This document shows positions 40,977-49,661 of a stretch of 64,000 nt of DNA, piece after piece. The stretch comes from Owenweeksia sp963758205 (GTDB taxonomy: Bacteria > Bacteroidota > Bacteroidia > Flavobacteriales > Schleiferiaceae). How positions within the stretch are numbered: position 1 is the stretch's first letter; every line of letters begins with the position of its first letter. The stretch spans positions 1-64,000 of the forward strand of contig CAVWUM010000001.1 of assembly GCA_963758205.1 (NCBI GenBank), in the 5' to 3' direction. The notes beneath the pieces were generated by a model, which ran no database searches, was not told the origin of the DNA, and was given only the letters and a program-made list of their open reading frames with translations. The position numbers and the translations under genes were made by a program.

Positions 40977-41845
40977 CGGGATGCCTTTCGTTTAAAATAC
41001 CCAAGTAGCCGCTTAGGGTATGATTCATCAACTCGTATAGAAAGTTGCCCCGAGCCGCTCCTGGCAAAGCTTTCGCGGAAGTACGCCTGTTTCTCAATAA
41101 AGTTTTTCTTCAGGTTTTTTTGAAGTTTTTTTGAGCCGGTGTTTACCCATCGTATGTTACCTGTTTCAGGATCCTGTAGCGGCAGTACTCCCAGGTTGGG
41201 CAGGTTTTCTTCGCGGGGATCGTAAATCCGAATGCCGTTTACATCATGTTTTTGCGACATTATCTTTAATGGGTCGCGGTAATTATCATCCATAAAATCA
41301 GAGAGAATAAAAGCTATGGCTCTTTTTTTCTGAATGCTGCTGAAGAACTTAAGTGCCGCACCTATATCGGTGTTGGTGCTTTTGGGTTCAATTTCGATCA
41401 ACTCTCGTATTATCCTTAAAATATGGCTCTTACCTTTTTTGGGAGGTATGTACTGTTCCACCTGATCGCTGAAAAAGATAACACCCACTTTGTCATTATT
41501 CTGTATGGCTGAAAATGAAAGTGTGGCGCATATTTCGGTAATCATATCACGCTTAAACTGCACGCGGGTTCCAAATGCTTCCGAGCCGCTTATATCCACC
41601 AATAAAATAAAGGTGAGTTCGCGTTCTTCCTCAAACACCTTAATGTAAGGCTCGTTAAGGCGGGCTGTTACATTCCAGTCAATAGAGCGGATATCGTCTC
41701 CGGGGTCATATTTTCGAACCTCGCTAAAAGCCATACCACGGCCCTTAAAGCTACTGTGATACTCACCCGAAAAGATGTGATTGGACAATCTCCGGGTTTT
41801 AATCTCTATCCGTCTTACTTTTTTGAGGAGCTCTTTAGTATCCAT
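40973..41845 (-). CDS. DUF58 domain protein of the MoxR/Bat operon
   Basis: 290 residues, cytosolic. It shows the family blocks GEYHSSFKGRGMAFSEVRKYDPGDDIRSIDWNVTARL and EEERELTFILLVDISGSEAFGT; the second is a VWA-like MIDAS (DISGS), and LSDFMDD is another family element. DUF58 proteins are the invariable neighbours of MoxR ATPases and are thought to link the ATPase to its target. It is separated from the moxR gene by 98 bases that hold an inverted repeat, and overlaps the next gene by four bases. Confidence 0.93.
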   Translation of the reverse strand: MDTKELLKKVRRIEIKTRRLSNHIFSGEYHSSFKGRGMAFSEVRKYDPGDDIRSIDWNVTARLNEPYIKVFEEERELTFILLVDISGSEAFGTRVQFKRDMITEICATLSFSAIQNNDKVGVIFFSDQVEQYIPPKKGKSHILRIIRELIEIEPKSTNTDIGAALKFFSSIQKKRAIAFILSDFMDDNYRDPLKIMSQKHDVNGIRIYDPREENLPNLGVLPLQDPETGNIRWVNTGSKKLQKNLKKNFIEKQAYFRESFARSGSGQLSIRVDESYPKRLLGYFKRKASR

Positions 41846-41866
41846 TTTTTGACAATCAGCAGTTAC

Positions 41867-41941
41867 TCAGTTGGCAATTCGCAGTTGACAGTTACCTAAT
41901 TGATAGTCTTTGCAGACTGTAAACTGCCAACTGTAAACTGA
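41867..41941. repeat. Inverted-repeat intergenic element inside the Bat operon
   Basis: CAGTTGGCAATTCGCAGTTGACAGTTA on the left is mirrored by ACTGTAAACTGCCAACTGTAAACTG on the right. Together they form a long imperfect hairpin of the CAGTTGGCAGTT type common between genes in this phylum. It fills the whole gap between moxR and the DUF58 gene. Confidence 0.65.
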
Positions 41942-41943
41942 TG

Positions 41944-42948
41944 TTATGGTACCTCTACTTTGTCAAGTATCTGATTAATGATGTCTTCGCTGGTTACATT
42001 TTCAGCTTCCGCCTCGTAGGTAATACCTATTCTGTGGCGAAGTACATCATGGGCTACGGCCCTTACATCTTCGGGAATTACATAACCACGGTGTTTAATA
42101 AAAGCGTACACGCGTGCCGTATTGGCGAGCCCTATACTACCTCTGGGTGAGGCTCCAAAGTTTATGAGAGGTTTTAAAGATCCAAGACGGTATTCATCAG
42201 GGTTACGGGTAGCAAATATGATATCAAGAATATACTTTTCAATCTTCTCATCCATATATACCTGCTTTACTTCCTGCCTGGCATTTAGTATGGTTTGGGT
42301 ATCAACCACCGCTTTTATAGGCTCTGTATCGCCTTTGAGGTTTTGGCGCATAATCAGGCGCTCCTCTTCCAACTTGGGGTAGCTAATAACTGTTTTTAGC
42401 ATAAAGCGATCACTTTGTGCTTCAGGCAGGGGGTAGGTACCTTCCTGCTCTACCGGGTTTTGTGTGGCTAATACCATAAAGGGTTCAGGTAATGGGTAGG
42501 TTTGGTCGCCAATGGTTACCTGTCTTTCCTGCATAGCTTCAAGCAAGGCGCTCTGTACCTTGGCCGGGGCGCGGTTTATTTCATCTGCCAAAACAAAATT
42601 GGCAAATATGGGTCCGTGCTTAATAGCGAATTCACTTTTTTGAATATTGTAAATCTGGGTACCAATTACATCTGATGGTAAAAGATCAGGGGTAAACTGA
42701 ATGCGGCTAAAATCAGCCTTGATAGCTTTGGCAAGAGAGTTTATGGCAAGAGTTTTGGCCAGGCCTGGTACTCCTTCTAAAAGTATATGGCCGTTACCCA
42801 GTAGGGCAAGTAGCAGCCGCTCCAACATCTTTTTTTGGCCAATGATGGATTTATTTACCTCCATCATTATTAAATCAATAAACGCGCTTTGCTCTTTAAT
42901 GCGCTCGTTTAGTTCGCTAATATCAGCGTTGCCAGGGGTTGTTTCCAT
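41944..42948 (-). CDS. MoxR family AAA+ ATPase
   Basis: 334 residues. Walker A EGVPGLAKT near residue 70-80, Walker B LADEINRAP near 125, sensor 1 ATQNPVEQEGTYPLPEAQSDRF and sensor 2 ASPRG near 278 mark the MoxR branch. It heads the operon DUF58-x-batA-batB-batC-x-batD-batE and is believed to be a chaperone-like ATPase for complex assembly under stress. A promoter-like TACTTTTG lies 27 bases upstream of the start. Confidence 0.96.
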   Translation of the reverse strand: METTPGNADISELNERIKEQSAFIDLIMMEVNKSIIGQKKMLERLLLALLGNGHILLEGVPGLAKTLAINSLAKAIKADFSRIQFTPDLLPSDVIGTQIYNIQKSEFAIKHGPIFANFVLADEINRAPAKVQSALLEAMQERQVTIGDQTYPLPEPFMVLATQNPVEQEGTYPLPEAQSDRFMLKTVISYPKLEEERLIMRQNLKGDTEPIKAVVDTQTILNARQEVKQVYMDEKIEKYILDIIFATRNPDEYRLGSLKPLINFGASPRGSIGLANTARVYAFIKHRGYVIPEDVRAVAHDVLRHRIGITYEAEAENVTSEDIINQILDKVEVP

Positions 42949-42974
42949 GATTGGTGCTTAATTTCTTAAGTGTG

Positions 42975-42982
42975 CAAAAGTA
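42975..42982 (-). promoter_or_regulatory. -7 promoter element upstream of moxR
   Basis: On the minus strand TACTTTTG fits TAnnTTTG, about 27 bases before the ATG at 42948. No convincing -33 TTTG at the right spacing. The remaining gap 42983-43357 between moxR and the divergent kinase gene (409 bases in all) shows no gene, repeat or RNA that I can support. Confidence 0.4.
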
Positions 42983-43357
42983 TTGTTTTAACAAGTTTGG
43001 CAGGGTAGGTTTTGTTTACGCGAATTTGTGATGAAAATTTTCTCGATGTAGTTAAAAACATGTTAAAATTGAAAGATCACGTAAGGCCGTCTCATGCTAT
43101 TTGAAGACATTTTTACAAAGTGTTTTTTTAACAATAATCAGAATATGGCGCTGAAAGGCTTATGTGTTGGTGTAAGTTATTAACACCCAAATTTTTATGG
43201 GCTTATAGGTTGCAATTATTCCTAGATTGTGGTGTAGAATTGGGTATTATAGAAAGTTAATCACCATAGTAATGGTCTTACTTTATTCCCAATTAGAGAT
43301 TGAAAAAATGGCCCTAGGATGTTAATAGATTGATTTCTATTTAATTGAAAAATTGGG

Positions 43358-45796
43358 ATGAAAGTTGTTCTGGCATTCAGTGATTTAGGGGAAGTGTTGA
43401 AGAATTTTAAATATATATTAGTGTTGCTTCTTTTTAGCAGCTTGGCTTATGCACAGCCTGTGGCTAAGAATGGAGTTCTCGATTTGAGGTCTTTTGACTT
43501 TGAAGAAACCCCTATGTTTCAACTTGGTGGTGAGTGGGAGATGTACCCCGAAAAGTTTTATTACCCCGAATTTTTTGATAATAATTCCAGTTGGCCGAAA
43601 GCCACGGCTTCGTTTGCTGAAACTACTAAAGACTGGAGTGAAATAACCGGTCTTCACTCAGGCCTTAAGGAGTTTGGTTATGTTACATTTCGGTTAACTA
43701 TACTTATGCCTCAAACTTTTCCTAAGCAGGCATTAATGATAAAAAATGTTAGAACTGCATATGAGTTATATGTAAACGGTAAAGGTTTTGAAGGCTCCGG
43801 TACTATTAGCCAAACCACCTACAATAGTGAACCAAATTGGCGAAATGCTACTAAAGCGGTTGAGCTAAAGCCGGGTAAAAATGAACTCGTTCTGCTGGTT
43901 TCCAATTTTCATCATGCCCGTGGTGGTTTAAGTGAGCCCATACAAATGGGTAATAGTGATGTGGTTTTTTATGCCCGCAATCTCGAAATAGGGGGTACAC
44001 TCTTTCTGGTAGGTTGCCTTTTACTGGCCGGTATTTTTGCCTTAGGGCTATTCTGGTTTAAAACCTCTGATGTAGTTGGTATTTTCTTTTTCCTCTTCTG
44101 TGGCTCATTTGCTTTGTATATTCTTAATTCCGGTCCTCACCTTCTTTCCTCAGTCTTTAAGGATATCTCGTGGGGCTTTACATTAAGGTTTATGTGGATA
44201 TCACTGTACCTTAGCGTTATATCCTATGGATATTTTCTGTTGTCCAATTTTCAGGATCACCTGCGTCCGGCCGTTTTTCATGTATTAGCCATTGTTAGTT
44301 TCATAATGATTCTACTTACGGCTACCACTCCAATTTTTTTCTTTACTGCAGTACAGGTATATTATTTTGCCATTTTGCTCTTAATGGGAGTAGGCATCAC
44401 CCTCGGTGCACTGCTTCAGGCCAATTTTACACATAAGCTGGTATGGGTAAATGTATTAGGTGCGGCAGCTCTATTTGCATTAGTAGCATACGAGGTTTTA
44501 AGGTTTTTTGATGTTATTGGTAGTTGGCCTATGTTTTATGTGGGGGCAGTTGCGCTATTCATTTTTTGCCAGGCTATTGTAATGGCTATCATATATGGGC
44601 GTAATTATCGTGATTCATCCATGGCGGCACTTGCAGCGGCCAAAACCCGCGATGAATTTTTGAATGCCATGAGCCATGAGTTAAAAACTCCCATGAATGC
44701 CATATTAGGGATGAGTTCCTTCTTAGAAAAATCTGACCTTAATGCAGGACAAAGGGATAAATTGAAAGCGATAAAAGAGAATGGGGAATCCTTAATGTCT
44801 ATGATTAACGATGTTCTCAGTATCTCTGAGCTGGATTCAGGCCAACTAACCCTTAACAATACCGTACTAAATCTCGAAAATTCTATAGAGTCAGCCATAA
44901 ACCTCTCCAAGCAGCATCTTAAAAAAAGCAGGGTTCAGTTTAAGTATTATATAGATCCGACCATACCCGATCTCCTTATGGGAGATCCCTCGCGCATTAA
45001 GCAGGTATTAATTCATCTTTTGAATAATGCATTTAAGTTTACTGAAAGAGGTGAGGTAATATTGAAAGCCAAATTTGGTGAAATTAAAAACGGAAAAGTG
45101 CGTATACACTTCAAAATTAAGGATACAGGTGTGGGCATGCGTACAGGGCCAAGAAACGTTCTTTCAGTATTTACACAGCCCAACCCCGGTAAACTCGCCA
45201 AATATCAGGGACATGGTATAGGGCTATCTGTTACCAGTGATCTTTTGGAAATGATGGGCGGTAATCTTGAAATCAGGAGTAAAAAGAATGTGGGAACAGA
45301 AATCAGTTTTGACCTTTTTCTCGAGGAATACGTTCCCGAATCAGCCCCTGCCACTTCCATTTTTGTTAAAAATGAGATTGATACCTCACTTAATATTCTT
45401 TATGCAGAGGACAATCCGGTAAACCAAAAGTTAATGACCTTAATGCTGAATACTATGGGGCTTAAGGTGGATATTGCACAAAATGGTGAAGAGGCCGTGA
45501 AAATGGCCATGAAGAAGTACTACAATATCATTTTAATGGATATTCAGATGCCTGTAATGGACGGGCTTGAAGCCACCTCCAGAATAGTGGAGCACTCTAA
45601 CTCAAGGCCTATAATTATTGCCACCACAGCTAACCTGGCCGAAGTGGATAAACGAAAATGTTTTGCAGTGGGTATGAATGATTTTCTATCAAAGCCCTTG
45701 CGCCAGGATGATCTTAAGCTCGCCATTCTAAAATGGCAGGGACTTAAGGAATACCTTGATGAATCCAATGGTTCGGCCATCAAGCTATCTTCCTGA
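43358..45796 (+). CDS. Hybrid sensor histidine kinase with 7TMR-DISM sensor
   Basis: 812 residues. Signal peptide (YILVLLLFSSLAYAQ), a periplasmic beta-sandwich of the 7TMR-DISMED2 kind (about 40-200, FQLGGEWEMYP, FRLTILMPQTFPKQAL), seven membrane helices (about 205-415), a HisKA domain with phosphoacceptor His440 in SHELKTPMNAI, an HATPase domain (HLLNNAFKFTERGEV, DTGVGM, GHGIGLSVTSDLLEMMGG) and a receiver with acceptor Asp728 (LMDIQMPVMDG), Asp-pair AEDNPVN and Lys in FLSKPL. No HPt or DNA-binding output is fused or adjacent, so a phosphorelay partner must be elsewhere. Signal sensed is unknown, possibly a sugar, by analogy with DISMED2. A TTG start at 43397 is an alternative. Confidence 0.94.
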   Translation: MKVVLAFSDLGEVLKNFKYILVLLLFSSLAYAQPVAKNGVLDLRSFDFEETPMFQLGGEWEMYPEKFYYPEFFDNNSSWPKATASFAETTKDWSEITGLHSGLKEFGYVTFRLTILMPQTFPKQALMIKNVRTAYELYVNGKGFEGSGTISQTTYNSEPNWRNATKAVELKPGKNELVLLVSNFHHARGGLSEPIQMGNSDVVFYARNLEIGGTLFLVGCLLLAGIFALGLFWFKTSDVVGIFFFLFCGSFALYILNSGPHLLSSVFKDISWGFTLRFMWISLYLSVISYGYFLLSNFQDHLRPAVFHVLAIVSFIMILLTATTPIFFFTAVQVYYFAILLLMGVGITLGALLQANFTHKLVWVNVLGAAALFALVAYEVLRFFDVIGSWPMFYVGAVALFIFCQAIVMAIIYGRNYRDSSMAALAAAKTRDEFLNAMSHELKTPMNAILGMSSFLEKSDLNAGQRDKLKAIKENGESLMSMINDVLSISELDSGQLTLNNTVLNLENSIESAINLSKQHLKKSRVQFKYYIDPTIPDLLMGDPSRIKQVLIHLLNNAFKFTERGEVILKAKFGEIKNGKVRIHFKIKDTGVGMRTGPRNVLSVFTQPNPGKLAKYQGHGIGLSVTSDLLEMMGGNLEIRSKKNVGTEISFDLFLEEYVPESAPATSIFVKNEIDTSLNILYAEDNPVNQKLMTLMLNTMGLKVDIAQNGEEAVKMAMKKYYNIILMDIQMPVMDGLEATSRIVEHSNSRPIIIATTANLAEVDKRKCFAVGMNDFLSKPLRQDDLKLAILKWQGLKEYLDESNGSAIKLSS

Positions 45797-45798
45797 TA

Positions 45799-46443
45799 TC
45801 ACCGTGATCTGTCCAGCACCTTATCACCAGCAATTACAAATACTTTGTCGTCTTTTTTGGGATGCACTATGTACAAGCCGGTAAACTCACCAAAGGCTGG
45901 CAGTATTCCACCTTTTCTTCCAAAATAAAAACAAGGTAACCTAAGGCTTTGCCTGGCTCCGCCTAATATTCGCACACCAGGGTGTATGTGTCCGGCAAGA
46001 TTATACAACTCTGTATCGGCCAAAGGCTCGTGGCTCAATATAATCGGGTGCAGTTCCATAACTTCATGGTGTACTACAATGCCAGTATTGTAATAACTGC
46101 TATTATGCAGAATATCATGATTACCGGTAATAAGATGAAAAGATATAGTGGGATTGTTTTGAATAAGGCCTTTAAATGCCAGCCACTCTGAGTTTAATTC
46201 AGAATGAAACAGATCACCAAGAAAAATAACCTTATGGCAGGGATAGTTATTGAGAAGAGTTTGTAGTCTCTTGAAATTTTTAAAGGCTGCCCCATCAGGC
46301 ACGGCAATACCCGCCTTTCTAAAGTGGGTAATTTTGCCAAAATGCAGATCAGCAATTAGCAGTGCATCCTGCTGTTTCCAGTAAATGGCTTTTTCGGGTA
46401 TCAGTATAAAATCCTGTCCCAGGATTTCAACATGCTCTGTCAT
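45799..46443 (-). CDS. pdeM: PdeM, ligase-associated DNA damage response metallophosphoesterase
   Basis: 214 residues with all metal-binding blocks of the calcineurin-like fold: ADLHFGK, GDLFHS, GNHD, SHEP and GHIHPG. The opening AIYWKQQDALLIADLHFGKITHFRKAGIAVP and the GGARQSLRLPCFYFG segment are typical of the small bacterial group called PdeM, which accompanies Lhr-type helicase and ATP-dependent ligase genes. Those partners are not in this window. It lies three bases after the SUMF1-like gene on the same strand and converges with the kinase gene (two-base gap). Confidence 0.88.
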   Translation of the reverse strand: MTEHVEILGQDFILIPEKAIYWKQQDALLIADLHFGKITHFRKAGIAVPDGAAFKNFKRLQTLLNNYPCHKVIFLGDLFHSELNSEWLAFKGLIQNNPTISFHLITGNHDILHNSSYYNTGIVVHHEVMELHPIILSHEPLADTELYNLAGHIHPGVRILGGARQSLRLPCFYFGRKGGILPAFGEFTGLYIVHPKKDDKVFVIAGDKVLDRSR

Positions 46444-46446
46444 AAC

Positions 46447-47076
46447 TTACTTTACGCGGGCCATGCATCTAAAGCTCAGGCTGGCTGTAGGTGCGTAGTA
46501 GCTTATTGTGTCCAAACAGTTTTTCCGGCTGGAGCCCATAATGGCCAACCCTTCTTCATCAGTCATTTCATCAGCATTTTCGCAAATACCTAAAAATGTT
46601 CTAAAGCCCATGCTGGTACTGTACAGGCCTTCAGCTACTTTATTATGCGGGCTATCGCGCGAAGCGAGCTTATACACCATCATTGAGGGCAGGCTATATT
46701 CAATATCCCTGTTTTCTTTTTGAGATACTACCTTACTCCGCCATTTACAATAGTCAACTGCCTGTTGGTAGTTGATACCAATTACCGGCCAGTCATCATA
46801 CTTTTTCGTGTCAAAAAATGACCCGTCATAACTCAGTTTCCAGATAACGGTATCAGGCAGGGCGTTCAGATATTCCTCAGAGTCTTCACCCTCCTCATTT
46901 TTAAGATAGTACAGGTATTCTTTCCAGCCAATGTTGGTGAGCTCTACCTTATCTAAAAAAGTGTTTCGAGCACCGGGTACAGAAGCGGTACCTGCTGGTG
47001 CTTTAATTGCCATAGGCACTGTAGCCATTACTGAGGCAAAAAATATTGATAGTATTTTGAGGTATGTAAACGTCAT
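46447..47076 (-). CDS. Short SUMF1/FGE-like secreted protein
   Basis: 209 residues with a signal-like N-terminus (ILSIFFASVMATVPMAIKAPAG). The C-type lectin-like FGE-sulfatase fold is suggested by ELTNIGWKEYLYYLK, WPVIGINYQQAVDYCKWRS and a closing ASLSFRCMARVK, the counterparts of the GldJ/GldK and FGE blocks (VTNxxY, PVVxVSWxDAxxYC, GFRCV). It is shorter than typical members (over 300), missing the middle section. Function is unknown; GldJ/GldK relatives serve gliding and T9SS. A -7 element TACATTTG ends four bases before the ATG. Confidence 0.75.
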   Translation of the reverse strand: MTFTYLKILSIFFASVMATVPMAIKAPAGTASVPGARNTFLDKVELTNIGWKEYLYYLKNEEGEDSEEYLNALPDTVIWKLSYDGSFFDTKKYDDWPVIGINYQQAVDYCKWRSKVVSQKENRDIEYSLPSMMVYKLASRDSPHNKVAEGLYSTSMGFRTFLGICENADEMTDEEGLAIMGSSRKNCLDTISYYAPTASLSFRCMARVK

Positions 47077-47080
47077 GCGG

Positions 47081-47088
47081 CAAATGTA
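47081..47088 (-). promoter_or_regulatory. -7 element directly at the SUMF1-like start codon
   Basis: TACATTTG on the minus strand fits TAnnTTTG and is followed by CCGC and the ATG. Transcription would begin at or next to the start codon, giving a leaderless message. Confidence 0.5.
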
Positions 47089-47116
47089 AAAACCCCGATC
47101 AAATGACCGGGGTTTT
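47089..47116 (-). terminator. Terminator of the S46 peptidase gene
   Basis: AAAACCCCG pairs with CGGGGTTTT with a 10-base loop. T-run follows on the minus strand, 25 bases past the stop at 47141. Confidence 0.85.
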
Positions 47117-47140
47117 CATTTAACGCATTATAGGTATGCC

Positions 47141-49429
47141 TTATTTCTTTTTGCTTTGATTGGTAGTTGCATTAGCATCTACATCAGGAGTAAGGTTTTC
47201 AACAGGTGCATCCTTTCTCTCAGCAAAAGTAAGCTCGTTGATAATGTTTTTAGCGCCAGCATATTTATCTACAATAAACAATACATAGCGAATATCAACA
47301 GAGATGGTACGTTGCAATTGTTTCTCGAAAAAGATATCACCACTCATAGCCTCCCAGTTGCCATCAAAGGCACAGCCAATAAGTTCTCCATTGCCATTAA
47401 TTACCGGACTTCCGGAGTTTCCACCTGTAATATCATTATTACTGATGAAGCATACAGGTAGTTCACCCTCTTTATTGGCATAGCGCCCATAATTCTTCTT
47501 TTTAATAACCTCAATCAATTCAGGCTGCATATAAAATTCCATATCATTGGGGTCTTCCTTTTGCAGGATGCCCTCAGCTGTGGTGTAGTAGTTGTAAAAT
47601 ACACCATCACGAGGGTAGTAGCTTCCTACAGTTCCATAGGTCATTCTCATGGTGCTGTTGGCATCCGGGTAATAGTTTTTGTCGGAATTCATTTCACGAA
47701 CACCTGCTGTAAATAAGCGGTAGCCTTTTTCCATTTTAGCATCCACATCAGCATGGCTCATGGCAGAGTTGCGGTACATGGTATAAAGTTCATTACCGAT
47801 TATTGATCCTAAATCCTTTTTAAGTTTTTTCTGGTCAGGGTCTTCAATAAACTCAAGAACACTCTCTTTACTGGCAAGGATGGATTTGCTGTAAACCTTA
47901 TCGGCAAATTTATTCCAGTCGCCCTTATACTTTTTGTTTACCATACTAAAGAATTCGGGTTGCTGGTTAGCCGGTATGTTGTTGTCATACATTTCAAACA
48001 GGCTGGCAAACAGTTCCTGATCAAGCTCTTTGTTGTAATCTTTAAAATGCTCCTCTACGGAAGCACTGATGCTTTCCATGAGTGCATCAATTTTTGGCTG
48101 GTACTTGTCCTTAATACCTTTTTTGTCCTCATCAGTATCAGCTGTGTCCATTTCCTCTTCCATTTTATCCTTTAACATAAAGGCGTTATCCATAAGCCTA
48201 TTAAAACGGAAGGCAAATAATGCAAGATCAGAACCGGTAAGGCCGGCCTCAATTACATATACATTACTTTTTACGTAAGCGTCCGATTGTTTGTAGGCAT
48301 CCTCTAAAAGAGAAAGAGTTTCTCCATACTTCTCTTTTTTAGCCGGGTTATCGTTCAGCCAGTTTCTGAAGTTATCCTCAATAACCATTTTTTTTGCAGC
48401 CACTTTGTTTTGCTTTAGCTGCTCGGTTTGCCCGATGTAATATTTCCAATAGTTGGAAACACGAGCGTACTTAGAGGCATACTGAATACGGGTAGCTTCA
48501 TCAGCATCCATGTATTTTTTCATGATGGCCAGTTTCATATCGCGCACCTCCACGACAGATGGATTGTAAAGGTCAATGGCTTGCTTTACACCATAGCTGC
48601 TCAGGTAGCGATCTGTGCTACCGGGGTAACCGAATATCATGGTAAAATCGCCTTCTTTTACCCCTTCCATTGAAATAGGCAAGTGGTGCTTAGGCTTCAT
48701 TGGGATATTCTCTTCTGAGTATTCAGCAGGTTTGCCATCAGGGCCGGTGTAAATTCTAAACATGCTAAAGTCACCGGTATGGCGTGGCCACATCCAGTTA
48801 TCAGTATCTCCACCAAATTTACCTACAGATGAAGGTGGAGCTCCCACAAGGCGGATATCCTTAAAGGTTTCATACACAAAAAGGTAAAACTCATTACCGT
48901 GATAAAAGCTCTTTACATTGGCGTCATATCCATTGTCTTTACTGGCTTTATCGGCAATTTCTCTTCCTATTTCACGAATTTTGGCATTACGGGTAGCCTC
49001 ACTCATAGTATCGCTGAGTATAGCGTTTACCTGGTCAGTTACATCTTCCATGCGTACCAAAAACCTCACAAACAAACCTTCGTTTGGCAATTCCTCTTTA
49101 TAAGATTTTGCCCAGAAGCCGTCATCTAATAAATTATTTTCCGGGGTAGAGTGAGTTTGAATGGCATCAAAACCACAGTGGTGGTTGGTAAGTAGCAATC
49201 CGTTTTTAGAGATTACTTCGGCAGTACAAAAGCCGCCAAGCGAAACAATTGCGTCTTTAATGCTGGAGTTGTTGATAGAGTACAACTGCTCGGGGGTGAG
49301 TTTCAGGCCATTGGCTTTCATATCCTCATAGTTGCGGCCCAATAGCAGCGGCAGCCACATTCCTTCATTAGCTACGGCTGGTAAGGCCAAAACCACGGCC
49401 AGCACAAAAGCAAAGAACTTCTTCATCAT
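47141..49429 (-). CDS. S46 family dipeptidyl-peptidase, DPP7-type
   Basis: 762 residues with signal peptide (FFAFVLAVVLALPAVA). The chymotrypsin-like active site shows His83/84 in TNHHCGFDAIQTHS and nucleophile Ser672 in ITGGNSGSPV. The residue 18 positions after the Ser is Gly690 (FDGNWEAMSGD). In DPP11 enzymes this position is Arg and gives Asp/Glu specificity; Gly is the DPP7 form, which favours hydrophobic P1 residues. These periplasmic enzymes remove dipeptides for amino-acid fuel in peptide-eating Bacteroidota. The start follows a normal upstream region with no operon partner. Confidence 0.94.
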   Translation of the reverse strand: MMKKFFAFVLAVVLALPAVANEGMWLPLLLGRNYEDMKANGLKLTPEQLYSINNSSIKDAIVSLGGFCTAEVISKNGLLLTNHHCGFDAIQTHSTPENNLLDDGFWAKSYKEELPNEGLFVRFLVRMEDVTDQVNAILSDTMSEATRNAKIREIGREIADKASKDNGYDANVKSFYHGNEFYLFVYETFKDIRLVGAPPSSVGKFGGDTDNWMWPRHTGDFSMFRIYTGPDGKPAEYSEENIPMKPKHHLPISMEGVKEGDFTMIFGYPGSTDRYLSSYGVKQAIDLYNPSVVEVRDMKLAIMKKYMDADEATRIQYASKYARVSNYWKYYIGQTEQLKQNKVAAKKMVIEDNFRNWLNDNPAKKEKYGETLSLLEDAYKQSDAYVKSNVYVIEAGLTGSDLALFAFRFNRLMDNAFMLKDKMEEEMDTADTDEDKKGIKDKYQPKIDALMESISASVEEHFKDYNKELDQELFASLFEMYDNNIPANQQPEFFSMVNKKYKGDWNKFADKVYSKSILASKESVLEFIEDPDQKKLKKDLGSIIGNELYTMYRNSAMSHADVDAKMEKGYRLFTAGVREMNSDKNYYPDANSTMRMTYGTVGSYYPRDGVFYNYYTTAEGILQKEDPNDMEFYMQPELIEVIKKKNYGRYANKEGELPVCFISNNDITGGNSGSPVINGNGELIGCAFDGNWEAMSGDIFFEKQLQRTISVDIRYVLFIVDKYAGAKNIINELTFAERKDAPVENLTPDVDANATTNQSKKK

Positions 49430-49595
49430 TGTTTTTTAAATTTTAAGTGACGCGAAAATAATAATTATGATTCTCTTTGGATGCGCGCAAATCCTATGAA
49501 ATCAAAGCCAATAAGCCATAGAGCTTTAAATGATTTTATAAAATGTTAAGGGATTAGGCGTACCAAAACTAAGATAGCAGAGAATCAAAGTTATT

Positions 49596-49632
49596 AAAAA
49601 AAAAGGCCGCCATGGCTTCACCAGGGCGACCT
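49596..49632 (-). terminator. Terminator of the 1,736-residue protein gene
   Basis: On the minus strand AGGTCGCC pairs with GGCGGCCT (one G-U pair), an inner TGG/CCA pair lies in the loop, and a run of nine or more T follows. Confidence 0.8.
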
Positions 49633-49661
49633 CTATGGTTTAGGTTATATTACTGTTGTGG

